From NCBI RefSeq assembly GCF_001039355.2, contig NW_019775069.1, positions 1-64,000 of the forward strand: a DNA stretch of 64,000 nucleotides, written 5' to 3'. This DNA comes from Lingula anatina (Eukaryota > Brachiopoda > Lingulata > Lingulida > Lingulidae). Shown here in pieces: positions 42,347 to 55,129 of this stretch. A model generated the notes under the pieces. The model was not told where the DNA came from and did not search any database. It was given only the letters and a program-made list of their open reading frames with translations. Numbering within the stretch: the first letter of the stretch is position 1; each line of letters starts with the position of its first letter. A program made the position numbers and the translations under genes.

Positions 42347-44339
42347 TCAATCCCCCCTCCAATCAGCATACTTGTTCCATATTGGTTTTTTCAAGAACCT
42401 ATCAGATTGCATGTACTTCTTGATTGTAGGCAGCGCCTGAAATGTAAGCGTGAAAGTTACCTTACTCCACGCCCTAGAGAGACATAAGACAGAATACACA
42501 GTAAAATATTCCAACTCACTTCAAAGTTTGCCATGAAGTCCACCAGGTTCTTAAAGTCATCAAGACATCCAGGAGCAAAGACCCTATGCATGTCTAAGAT
42601 ATCGTAGGCCAGAAAGTCAACGTACGTGAGCTGAAAGAGAGAAGTAACAGTTTCAACCACATTCAGAAGAATACTTCGTCTTAAGAAGTTTTCTAATGAA
42701 TAAATTTTATTATGTGCGCCATACGTGCGTGACAACAAAAGTTAAACACAGGGAGTGAAGAAAGCACAAGGCAATAAATATAATAACTTTACAATAAAAC
42801 AATTGTTCTAACTCGAGCGCACTCACACACACACACACACACACATGCGTGCGCACGTACACACTACTAACATGTATTCAATTAAAATCTATAGGGGCCT
42901 ATATAGATAAACAAGTAAATATATTTGTACACAAGTATTGATTTACGTACGTTCTTGCCGGTAAACCAAGGGCGGTCCTCCAAGAACTCAGAATACTCCT
43001 TCAACATATCTGGCAACTTCGACAAATACTCGGACCTCTTTTCCGCCTAGATTAAAACAAGGACAAAATTAAGTCATGGTTTTGAATGTGCAAATTAAAA
43101 TACATTGTTTCCCATCCTTTTAAAGAAATAGGTATAACATATCTACTGACAAAGCCAAATTATCTCATGACAGACACCTCCGCCACGCATCAAATACTCA
43201 CGTAATCCCAGTTGGAAAGTTTTTTAGCATAGCAGACGTAAATAAATGCCCAAACGAAATCGTCCAGCTGGTGTTCAAGGATATCACATCTGATTTTTTC
43301 CTGCTCAGTGGTGGGACCTGAAAACGGGGATCAAGTTAATATACATGCACATGTAGTTTGATTTTGATGATGGTGCGTGCGTGCGCGCGCACGCACACAC
43401 ACAGTAATGATAACGTTGAAAAATGCTAATGATGACTCCATAGGTCAATCACTAAAAAAATAAAAGAAAAAATCTAGATGTTTCCAATTCAGAGATAAAT
43501 CTATACCAAATTTTTCCATCAAAGCGAATTTTCCTCTCGAAAAAAAAGCAATTTCCTCGTACTCACTTGTCATTGCTGAAGTGCTCTTCGATTCGAAGTT
43601 TAATTCCGTTTTCAAATGAATTATTTAGTTCTGAAATACTATCCACTTAGAAGTTGGATTATAAAGCAAAGAGCAGACGATTGAAATTATCTTATTATAG
43701 AGATCTACGGCCCAATTAGGCAAATGCTAAATCCATTCCCTCTGACGAAAACTTGGAACAGTTCTTAGTTCCAAAGAAAGACATTTAAGGCAGAATAATA
43801 AAGTGGTTTGGAAAACAGTGATGATACTTGAGGATGGATATTGAAATCCAATCACTCACACAAGTTATGTTTTCGACCAAGGTGCTTCAGAATGGCATGA
43901 CTCTGGACTATTGCAATATCGCCATCAATCCAGTATGGGTTCTGAAAGGTAAAACAATACAAATTATCTGCAGTGCGGCAGTTGAGACAGTTTCGATATC
44001 AAATTTTAAGTCACGTGGGTATTTTATGACGTTAACCCTCAAAATGACGTCATAAGATTTAAAGAACGAAGTCGTCGTGACGTCACATGACAATTTTAAA
44101 TTCAGGGTCCTAAACGCGTTTTAAATGTGCTCATGCTATCAAGAATTGAAACGTAAACAGCATTATGAATTTTTAGAGAAAACCTTTGGTCCTTCTACGT
44201 GTACTATACCCGTTTATGTCATTCAGTTTCACTTTTAGTATCCACGTACATTTGGAAACGGTAATCCAAGTTTGAACTTTTCACTCAACCAAGACTCACG
44301 ACTGAAATCAGGAGCTGAAACAAAACACGTGGTTAGAAA

Positions 44340-44378
<39 letters not shown>

Positions 44379-46397
44379 ATACCGATCATTGTAGAAATGA
44401 TTGAAATACGGTACGCATAAAATATGAATGTTGGTGTATCCCTTATTCATTCTCACGTTGAAAAGTTTACTCACTCTAACATCAACTGATACAGACAGAA
44501 AGTAGGATGGAGGAATGGACATACAGACATACAGACAGACAAACAGACAGACAGACCTGGTCCAGACTCATAGTACTTCTCTTCGTATTCTTCTTCCACA
44601 TAATTCAGCAACAGTCTGATGGGCTGGGCAAGCTACAGGGAATTATTAAGACATTTTGTGAGCGATAAAATAAAACACATAGCATTTAAAAGAGAAAAAC
44701 TTTGTGCAATATAGCGGTCGACCGTTTCACCAAATCGTTAGTTTTGAGGTTTATATTAGACTGGTAAAAGTAAAAAGACGACTGAATAAGTCAATTTCAA
44801 GTGGGTTCTGCTTTGTCTGAGTTACGTTTAAACTTACTGTAACTACGGTAGCTTTTTTTACGTAAAATGAAGAAAGACTTCAAAGAGCGTAAAAAGAAGG
44901 CACAAATTAATACGAGGGTTCTTCAACGACATCAGGTATCTTGTGTTACATAATAGTTGAACTGACAAATTATTTATATCAGTCACGATATCTGGACTCT
45001 TCACTCGCATCAGGTCTCTTGCACCCCATCTCCATAGATAAGATCGACCTACTTAAGATCGACCTAACTCCCTGGGTGTTCACGCTAAATAGCTGTCAGC
45101 CGGGCGAACACGAAAGTTTACAGCTTGTAGTAGGCGGGACGGACATTTAAGTCGGATTATCTGAAAGTAATCTAGTGAGACTCCCCGCGGGGACAGGTCG
45201 ATCTAAAATCTATGGGAATAGAGCCCAAGGTGTTACGTACATATTGAAAATAAAATAGTCACATCGCCTCGACAATAGCTACTTTTATGATAATCTCTAT
45301 ATACAAATCACAAGGCTTGATGATTTAGTCTCCTAAGCTTAGATATTTCGTCTGCTTGCAGTCAGACTTCATCAGATAATGAGGCTGGTAAGACCAGACA
45401 AATATAAGTAGCTATAGACAAAAGAATCTTCACAAGTTTATTACAATAACATAGCTGATGAAACTGTTGTACACTTTAGGGTATTGTTTTCACTGTACTA
45501 TGACATGTGACACATATGAACTACAGCTAGGTATAGCACAGCACCTGACCATATAAAAGAAGTATGATACGCGTGTTTTGATAAAGCGCACATGTACATG
45601 TACGTGTGTAAACTACCCAGCTCGCAGCTGTGATAACGGAGTATTGTGGTAAACATATATCCCCGTCACCTTTATTGCGGTATCACAGTCAACACATGTA
45701 AGCAGCACTGTATGTCTAAAAGCCATGCAGACCCTTTCTGTAAGATCATCACCAGCGTGACGCTTGTGACAGCCGCTTGTGACCTATTCTCTCTTTTATA
45801 TGTCGAGAAGATTTACTGTCACAAAGGCGAGTCACCTTTGATGGATCTTTTAGATCACAAAAGCACCAGGTGTGTGTGGTTTCGACATTTTTGTGCTGAC
45901 CATTGCCCACCACACTGCAAGAGCAATGTCCACGACGGGAGGCGAGGTGTCTCATAACTTCCTTACAGTCATCTGTTCACTGGAATCCTTATCAGCATGA
46001 TATCTTTCATGTATACTAGACACCAGGGACTTTACGGATACACATATCAATGATGCATTTAAGTCCTGCAGCAAGAGGCGCTGTTAAAACACGGGTCCTC
46101 ACGTACCCAGCTCTGAATCGTGTTGTTTTGATACAATAGATTCTAACTAGGGCAAGACGATCTATCTCTTATACCGCCTTTAACTAGGGCATGAGCCGAC
46201 TGACTACCCTGACACTCATTAACTTTCCTGTTTACATGTTAAAAATCACGTCAAACCAGCGATTGTTTGGTTAGAAGCATGCGTAGTTATAATCTGCAAA
46301 AAGAAAAGGGCACATCCATAACAAAAGTTCTGTTAGATGCAAATTGCATTAATGAACATACCCCTCTTTGCTTCCAGTACCCCAGCACGGGCGGCAT
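42347..46397 (-). CDS. Glutathione S-transferase, Mu-type
   Basis: There are eight exons: 46362-46397, 44557-44632, 44250-44314, 43860-43941, 43202-43317, 42951-43046, 42520-42630 and 42347-42436. Their sizes are 36, 76, 65, 82, 116, 96, 111 and 90 bases, giving 223 residues. Except for exon 5 (101 in vertebrates), these equal the coding exon sizes I know from vertebrate Mu genes. The start MPPVLGYWKQRG holds the catalytic Tyr7; the usual IRG is QRG. The glutathione site QS (residues 72-73 in IVQSHAIL) is present, as are RKHNLC, RPWFTGKN, LTYVDFLAYDILD and the last-exon motif KYMQSDRF. The enzyme conjugates glutathione to electrophiles in the cytosol. It lies a few kb from a cluster of esterases, which may also act on foreign chemicals. 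The frame is intact and all junctions are GT-AG. Confidence 0.93.
44338..44381. repeat. AAAT microsatellite
   Basis: About ten AAAT/ATAA units in intron 2-3 of the GST gene. A shorter CAGA repeat is at 44521-44556, directly next to the exon 2 donor. Confidence 0.9.
45000..45225 (-). repeat. Short interspersed repeat, copy 2
   Basis: The reverse complement aligns with 31635-31880. AAGATCGACCT at about 45053 and its inverse AGGTCGATCT at about 45197 form terminal inverted repeats around about 140 bases, with palindromic CCCCGCGGGG near one end. It is MITE-like and lies in GST intron 1. Confidence 0.65.
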
Positions 46398-49300
46398 GTT
46401 GTGGAGTAGCAATGAGATATTTAAACGCTGGGGATGGGCCGCTAGATGGCGCGGATGCATTGTTAATAGTCCTTTCGCTGCAAATCGTAGTTTAAAGATC
46501 GGCCTGAAAGATGCTTCTTAAGCTAACTGAAATATCAAAGCATTAAAACTTTTCCAACCAAATGCCATCATATAGTTCTAAATAGCATAACTTAAAGAAA
46601 AACCAAAGGGTTTCGTTTCATTCTTAAAAAAAAAAAAAAAAAAAAAAAAATTCTGTTCGACGGTGATAAAATTCTTTAGACGTTTCTGTTATTTCCTAAT
46701 CCATGCTATCTTGAGCATGACATTTGATTGAAATTGCCGATAATTTACCAAACTTACACTTTATCACCATAAGGTATCCAAACGAAAAAAGAATCCCCAA
46801 ATGTACTGTAACTTTAAGGAAGAACAAGAAATTATAATAAATTATAACATTGACTTAACCGGAATCACAGATGCAATATTTCGTTGGAATATTCTACTTT
46901 TGGGGGCAAAAGTGTATTGATTGGCAAAAATAGACGTCAATCATTCCGCCTGACCCAGAATGTTAGCGATACTTCATTGTTCTTCTCCTCCATTGATTCA
47001 CGTCTTTATCTTATTTTCCAAACATCCAAAAACTCTGCATCTTTACGCGTTTTGCCCATCTTTTTTAAAAAGTTTGAATAAAACGCTACTCAAAACGGAG
47101 GTGATTTTGAATAAAAAGTAACATGTTAGATGCGTGAATATGAAAAAGTTTGTTGTAATCGCATCCTAGGTACAGTTTGACATTCTTGTTTCGAATTTTG
47201 TCAACTAAACATAAATATTGCAATCCGCTTCTTTAACTCACCAACGTGGATTTTCTTTATTCAAATCCTCCCTCCGCAATACGTTCATTTTAACGTATAG
47301 CCAACATTACAACAACAATGATCACAATAACAGTAATAACAGTTACAACTCTTAACATACAAATGACAAAACTGACCGCCTCCTCATACTTCAGCAAAAT
47401 ATATCAAAAGTACAAGACTTGACTTCTATAACTCTGGTATGAGTCAGTTCATAATTGTGAGACGGTAAAAACGTTGGCCTCCCTATACGGTAATTGCTCG
47501 ATCTTTTTCAATGGGAAAAATTATCAGACTTTCAGATACATAATTTTATAATCACAAATATTTCTTTACAGCGTTTGTGGTGTTTTTACTGCGTGGTACA
47601 GAATCATAAAACTGTCTGCTATTTAATATTGTTCCTACCACTCAACATAAATTTTCTAATTAACTTAAGAAGTCACGACTTAAAATATGTAGTATCTGTA
47701 AAAATAACAATTTCCCCCATTGAAAAGATCGAGCAATCACTGTATCTCATGCACACCTACACATGTATTTGGAATGTTCGCTTGTAGCACAGCCACATAC
47801 AATGGGCATATTGAACAGACGCGTGCCAAAAGTGCACCACATAAAGAATAGAATTTCAAAACTATAACATGTAATAACACATATCTACGTGATATTCATG
47901 TACCTACCATATTGCAGCAGTAATCAGCCGTTTACATATATGTAAATAGGAATATGCACAAGCAAGTAGAGGACTGGTTAAAATGTTTGGTGGATCCAGT
48001 GTAGCTTCTCTCAGCTCAATAACACGTATGTACTTTGCTAAAATAGGTATATTTCAAATACATTTTCAGCTGATAACTGCACAATTGAACAAAACTTTAT
48101 TAAAATTATTTTCAAAAATTATCTTTTGTTCAAAATACTATACTCCCACATGAAAATCATCTGCACCAGGGAAATTTTTCTCTTAAAATGGAATGTACAA
48201 TGTCTAAACCAAATATCAGTTTTTGTCTTTGAACAATAATAATAATAACGCCAATCATTCCATTGCTTATAATCTTTAGGTTGACAGTCATCTAATCACT
48301 GAGGGACATTAAGGTAACGCTTACCATTCAACTATTGAAAAAAATCTAATGGCACTTAAAGTAAAATAAACCCCATATAAAACACCCCCTTTGCTAACCA
48401 AGATAAAACATATCACCCCTAATACGTTATACCCCAAACTCATAATCCCTTCCACAAAGTTTACCTCTCGACTAACTGAACACCCATGTTAAACAATTAC
48501 ATAGCTTGAACAGACATTAACTGCATCAAGAGGGGACTTTCACAAGCAGTGGAAAAAATGAGCCAACATTTTATATCATTTAATATAATATAATATAATA
48601 TAATATACAGTAAAGAAATGTAAAAACATCAGCAAAACCCGATTTACAGCTCGATGTGCAAAGGGACATATTTTCAGGGCATATGTATAACAATATCACT
48701 AAACTTTGTATAGAGAATGGGGTTTGACAAAATGAAACAGCATTCACTTGTCTGTGTTATTTTAGGGCAGGGGTGGCTGACATAAAACCAGTCGACTTGG
48801 GGAAATAAAAAATAAAATTTTCATAAAATGAAATAAAATTTGACATCTAGAATCTGACTTGATCTATACTGTCAACTTAAAGATTTAATATAAGTCACCA
48901 TATATTGTCTATAATATATACAAAGTTATCTGCACTGGATAAAATATATCATTTAGTTGCCATTGTGGTGGATACACATTAAAAATACATGTACATTTCT
49001 TAAAAAATAGAAAAAAGCAGCACTTGACTAGATATGACCCTCTGATGTGGCCATTCACCCAGAGTATGAGAGGTAACTGAGAACCACCCCCACTATCAGC
49101 ATACCTTGGCACACCTGGTGTAACTCAGGGTGTAACCAGCTTGGCTCAAGATGTGTTAACATTTGACTAGAAAAAATAAGAAGAATTAGAAATTGCCTGC
49201 ACAAATACATGTAGTTGTTTCCATATAAACCAAACCCTTCTGGAAAGTACTATTACATGTACCTTTATATAAATCCTTCCCTCCCAAGTTAGCTTGCACA

Positions 49301-49714
49301 TTTACTAGCTGAGAAATAAAAAATATGAAAATATATGAAAAATTGACTTGCATTTTCATAGTAATATTTGCACATATATAACAAAATATACAACAAGATA
49401 TTACACTCCCCCTCCTAAAAATGACATTGAAATGTCTGCCTTAATCATGTCTGAGTTTCATAGTTGACTGCATTGAGCAATATATATCCATACAGTATTT
49501 TGTCTTAGAAATACAATATCCCAGGCTGTGTTCAGATGCTGACCTCAGACAGTAGAGGTGCAACTTGAACAACAAAAATCCAATTCATTTACCACTGATT
49601 TAGCCAGGCTATAAAGTTGACAATCTCTCAAAATTGACCAGTCCATTAAAGTGTACCACTAGACGTGACAAGGGTCAACATCTGTGCCTGACCACAAACC
49701 TATGATATCCCCAA
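46398..49714. other. Spacer, no gene seen
   Basis: AT-rich DNA holding a poly-A run at 46626-46650 and a short AATAT tandem at about 48583-48606. No supported exon is visible. Confidence 0.5.
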
Positions 49715-49720
49715 TTTATT
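49715..49720 (-). promoter_or_regulatory. Polyadenylation signal, LRR-ARH gene
   Basis: AATAAA on the minus strand, 44 bases past the stop codon. Confidence 0.5.
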
Positions 49721-49763
49721 AAACTATTTAAGAGGCTCCTGATATTGGAGGGTAGTGTCAAAA

Positions 49764-52700
49764 CTACGGTATACCCATCATGTCCAGCAGGGTGTTAATC
49801 TTAGCGTTGAGCCACTCTGCCTGTCTGTTCCTGAGCCCCGTGATCCAGGGAGTGGGGAGCTGTGAGTAACCCACCCTGCACCCCAGGAACCCCCCTGCTA
49901 TACAAGCATTGCTGTTGCTGTCCCCTCCACGCATAATTAGGTCTGTGATGATCTCTCTGGAAATACACAGGAAGAGTTAAACACATTAGACAGCAATGCT
50001 ATCAGATTTACAGACAATGTATTGCAGTGATGATGTCTCTGGAAACACAGAGAGAGAGAGTTTAGCACATTAGACAGCACTGCTAGCAAAATGTTCAGAA
50101 AATGTAACTGACATGACTCAAATGTTCACTTTCTTGGAGAATAATCACTGGACAAACAAGATGCAGGTTTGACAACAAATGACTGAAATTCCATGTTTCC
50201 ATTTACTTTTGGAGAGATTGTTAACAAAGTTTACTTTCACTACATTTTGGTGAGATGGGAAAACTGAAGAACATCCAAAAAGCATTATGATATTAAAAAA
50301 TACCAGTAAAAATATCTTCCAAAAAGCAATGAGCCTCCCAGTACTACCTAGAATGTTTTTACATTTTCTATGAGTGTTTCTCCTTGTACCAGCTAGGTAC
50401 ACACACACTACCTGTAATCTCTCTGGTCTCTGAGTGCTGCCAGACCAGCTGCCAGTGGGGTGTATACAAAACTCATTGTTGATGGACTGGTAAGGTCAAG
50501 GCTGGAAGGGGAAATAGCAGAGTAGAACAGTATACACCACATGCAATAAATGCATAATGAGGAACTTGAAGTATGGCTCAAGTGTGTGTGTGTGTGTGTG
50601 TGTGCACGCGTGTGAGTGTACAAAATCTAAAAACTGCATAATAATCATGCTAAAACAATTAAATCTGACCTACCTATCAAACTGTGTAACACTGATAATA
50701 TGATCAAACTCCTTGTACTGTTTCTCTGTGGTGAGCTGTCTCCTGGCTAGTTCAGCAGCCATTGCTATCATCTTCTCCAGCTCTTCTGGCTTAGCCACAT
50801 CATGCTTGCCCTAGGGAGGGGAAAAACTGGTGAAATAGGGTTCATCATTGTTAACTGTGTATTGGTGATTAAATCATTGTTTCTGAAGAGATTAAAGGGC
50901 AACTCCATGGGATTTATCAGCCAAAACGAATAATCAATTTTTCACACTCATTGAATTTATGAATTCTTCAAATGTGAAATTTCAAATGCAGTGTTATGTC
51001 TAGAAATTCAAACTATGTTACTGAAGATGGCAATGAATACAGAATACCTGGGAAATAACGTTATAAATTTCTGTACAAATTTTAATGACAAAATACAATG
51101 CATAGTGACAGTAATTAAAACACCTGGCATATCCATTAAAAACATATAGCATTATGTCTGTACAGACAGTTCGGAGTGGCCGAGGTATTTCTGTATATAC
51201 ATACCTGTAAAAGCAGCGCCACTGTAGCGGCCACCATGACGGCTGCTGCCAGACACCGGGGCTCACTGTGGGTGGCCTTGCAGATCCTCAGCGTGTTAGC
51301 AACCACCTCCTGGTAGTCATGGAAATGTGGAACACCTGGGTGATATTGAACATTGCTAATAAGTCAATGTGTCATTTTCTGTTGCTGTTTAATCGCCCAC
51401 TGCATAATTATCATAGAAGGTTTAAAAATAGTTTTATAACAATTTAATGGGCCTTACACCATTGTGATAATATTTTTCATCCTGAAAGTTGTAGATATAA
51501 TCTTTCAGTGACATCTGGTTTAAACACTGTACAAGTACTTCTGTCCTTAAAATACTCCTTGAGGCAAATGAACAGCACTAGTTCTATAAAGGATATGGTT
51601 TTGTTGTGCAGTACATGAAAGACGAACCACTTACAACAACAGGACATTCTCATACCTAGGACAAGACACCTGGACAGAGCAGCATTATCACAGAGAATAT
51701 CCACATCACCATTACAGTTCTCTCCATCACACTGGTCATGTGACTGGTCACACGTCTGGTCATGTGACTGCTCCACCAGCGACCTGGCTGCAATATGAGG
51801 CTTCTCTGTGAAATACGGTGTGTTCACGACCTGGGGTAAAAGTAACAGACATAGTAAAATATAAGAAATATTTCAATGATATGGTAAATTTTTTTAATTA
51901 AGGTGGCTTATATTTGCTTCCAACATGACATTTCTACTTTCAATTCATACTTAATTATTTAAATATGGAATGAACAATTGACAGCTACACATGCACCTCT
52001 ATCAACTGGTAGGTAAACGCCATGTTACAAAGCCATGAAAAAAATGTTCAATTCTCAGTCAACATTTTACTTTGATTATAGTATTACTGAAGACAATTCC
52101 CTCAGTCTCCCAGCTCACTGAACCCATGTTATATGTTTTACCTTGGTTATAGTATTACTGAACACAATGCCCTCAGAGTCTCCTAACTCGGTGAACCCAT
52201 GGTCTGACCAGTGCTTAAGTCTTTTGGCAAAGTCCAGTTCATCCACCACGCCTCCCCACTGGTCAAGAGAATCCAGCACCAGAGCCTGGAGAAAGAAAAA
52301 ACAAGTGCTTCAATTTTGGGAGAAAAGAAAAAAGATATAAGTTACTGTTAGTATTGCATGGTTTAAATCACAGCTCCATTTTTTAAAAGAACAGCCGTGT
52401 TTTCAATTGTGGTTTTCTAAAAAATTTATGTCTAAAAAGTTAATCAACTTCTTTTTAAATTTGATGTAAATAGTGATTCCTTGCAGCCAACAACAGGAGA
52501 TACAATCCATACATAAAAATCTTAGCAGAACAGCACTGATCAATACAAGATCCTTTCAGAAATAAAAATTCATATTTCTATTCCATACTGCAATCAAGTG
52601 ATTCAGTTTCGCTACTGTTCACATTAATTCATAGTTTTCCCCTACTTCCTACTTGTACCCACACATTGATCAAAATCCACCGTCCAGTCCCCCTGCCTCC

Positions 52701-54842
52701 AGCGTACTCTGTGCTGGTCGCGCACTATGTCACTGTACGTCAAGGTCTCTGGTTCGTAGTAAAATTGTGCCTCTTGCACTGGCATGAACTCTGTGGCCAG
52801 CCCTATGGCATCCCCTATGGCAGCCCCATACAGCAACCCTGCACAGTAAATATAAATTATAGTAGTCTACTCATAGTGTAAAAATATTAAATCTTGTTGT
52901 CTAATGATCATAGAATAGCTAATTTTAAAACTCATTTCATCCGCTTATTTAAATGCAGTAAATGATATTTATTTACAGTAGTCTACTCATAGCGTAAAAA
53001 TGTTTAATCTTGTTGTCTAATGATCGTAAGAATAGCCATTTTAAAACTCATTTCATCCAATTACCAAATGCATCATTCTCTGAAAAAAAATCAACAAAAC
53101 TTCTTTGCTTCATCAATCTAAAGATGTCATTTTATCCAGTTATAATATATCTAAATTACTTAAAATTTGTTTAATTTTGTGAAAAAAAAATCACAAATAA
53201 AAAAAAGCTCTTCACATGAAGAATTTAAGGAAAAAACAATCTTAAATGTTAATAGCTATGTCTCAATTATAAAATAAAAAAGAAAAATAATAAGTAATTT
53301 AAGATACGCTTCTTGTGTTAACTAAACTGGTGATACAGTGTAGAAGGGGCTAAAAATTTACAGAAGAGAAAGGCATTATGTGAGGGGGAAACATGAGATG
53401 CATGTAACAGCTGTTTACCAGTGATTCTGTCCCTCAAGTCCAGAGGATCCAGAGCACTTGCATCCAGAGGTGGCAGCAGTGGTGTTTTGATACGGCTTGG
53501 TGTATTAGTTGTGTGTGTTTGACTCTGTATATACTGAGCTTGTGCTGACTGAGGGTTAGGTACAGAACTGTGCAGTTGATTCCCTCGAACTCGCTTAAAA
53601 ACATTTTTATCCAAATTTACTTTGGGTTCTTTTTTAGTGGCATACTTTTTCAAATATTTGACAGTTGCTTCAGAGCCTTCGTCACAGATGCTCTGAGGGG
53701 GGTAAGTCAGTTTGTTATGCCCCGCAAGGACAATGTGCACAGTTTCTGATTGTCCTAAGGATTCGGGCAATGTCCTCAACCTGTTATGACTAACGTTGAT
53801 TTTAGCCAAAACCTCCATATCACCAATGTCTTCTGGCAGTTCTTTGAGCTTATTATGAGACACGTCAATTTTTTCCAGTTTTACTAATCTTGTGAAGGAT
53901 TTGGGAAGGCTGCGGAGGTTGTTATGGCTAACGAGGACGACACGTAAATGAAATAACAACCCAAAACTCTCCGGAAGTTCTGACAGTCTGTTGTGATTGA
54001 GGTTAATATGCTGAAGATGTGGCAGGCGAAGTGGAAGTTCTGTTGGAAGCTCATATATCTCATTGAAGGAGACGTCCATTCTTTCATACAGGGAGATAGA
54101 ATCCACGATGGACCAGGGAAGTTCTATTAAACTTGTCTCACATGATTCACCATTCATGTGCTGAAAAAAGAAGATTATGTTGGTATATGTACAGTCAACT
54201 AGGAAGGAGGCATCACTTTTCACTATAATTGGTGTCCTTTCTTTAAAATTAAAATATATATAAAAATAATTTTGGCTAAAATATGGATGTAAATATTGTA
54301 AAATCCTGCACTTAATTTAGCATTAAAATAAAACAGATGATATGGATTTATTCTTTCAAATAAGAACTCCAACAACCAGAAATTATGAGGGCTGATTAAA
54401 CAATGTGTGAGCAATAAGAAGATTAATTTACTCTAACAATATAGTCAGCACAATAAATTGTAGGTCAGATGAAATCAACGCACACCCGGCCCAAAATGAA
54501 ATATGCATAGAGTATCAAATATTCAGTGATCAGAAAATCTGGTGTGACTGTCGCTATATATCAAACGTCCTGATAAGATATTCATACACTGTTCACGAAT
54601 GATCAATAAATGCATTATATAAGTATACTTTGAATAATTCAAAGAAACCATACAAGTAATTAATATATAACTATGCTCCAATAACTGCAAAATAATAGGT
54701 TATCAATTTTTCATAGAAGTAATGGAATAAAGCGCAAAATTACCCTGCAGTATTGTTTGTAGTTGACCCTACGGCTGAGGTTCAGCTCCTTTCTTTCGTG
54801 CTCCCTCACGGGAGACAGATCGTGCGTTTCCACGTTCCCCAT
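49764..54842 (-). CDS. LRR / ADP-ribosylglycohydrolase fusion protein
   Basis: There are nine exons: 54744-54842, 53419-54160, 52663-52838, 52142-52285, 51656-51830, 51205-51335, 50674-50810, 50412-50501 and 49764-49956. All phases agree, giving 628 residues. The N-terminus MGNVETH fits an N-myristoylation signal. Residues about 45-200 are six leucine-rich repeats (INLNHNRLSELP, IDVSHNKLKELP and similar), followed by a linker. The intron between exons 2 and 3 splits the ADP-ribosylglycohydrolase start DRITG|LLYGAAIGDAIGLATEF. This is why I join the halves: the family needs DRI.G upstream. The first metal Glu is present (about 297). The TDDT-type motif reads TVDF (333-336), and the C-terminal D.DT motif reads DSNS (577-580), so two metal ligands are changed. 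This could be a pseudo-hydrolase or an ADP-ribose reader at membranes. The gene is divergent from the TraB gene. Confidence 0.85.
52076..52200 (-). repeat. Tandem duplicate of an exon end in the LRR-ARH gene
   Basis: About 60 bases beginning TATAGTATTACTGAA.ACAAT occur at 52078-52135, in the intron, and again at 52147-52205, inside exon 4. The copy spans the 3' part of the exon and is mutated. Confidence 0.75.
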
Positions 54843-55129
54843 CCTCCACTTGTTTACCTCTAGTGTTGGGCTCGTCTTGGAAGTTCGAAGTGCAACGTGT
54901 CACAGTTATTGCTAATTAACTTCAAGAAAAGACATGCTCACATTCTCCTTTTAATACAACGAATGTAAGCTCACATCCCTCAAGCATGGTAAAATTCTAT
55001 ATGGATTTAACCTCCAATTACAATGTAAATGCGAAAAACCACCTTGCATCTGTCAAGTTTCGTTCTTACGGCGGCCATTGCAGTTTTGTACACTACGTCA
55101 TCAGAACGTGTGTACACAGACGACACAGC
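54843..55129. promoter_or_regulatory. Shared bidirectional promoter region
   Basis: Only 287 bases separate the start codons of the LRR-ARH gene (minus) and the TraB gene (plus). Such head-to-head spacing normally means one bidirectional promoter. No TATA box is evident. A GC-rich CGGCGGCCATTG (about 55069), whose GGCCAT core resembles a YY1 site, lies inside. Confidence 0.5.

Noticed and set aside
49801-49986. 61-codon frame overlapping the last LRR-ARH exon
   Set aside because: Wrong frame. The ARH frame in the same exon gives the conserved RGGD...NACIAG motif.
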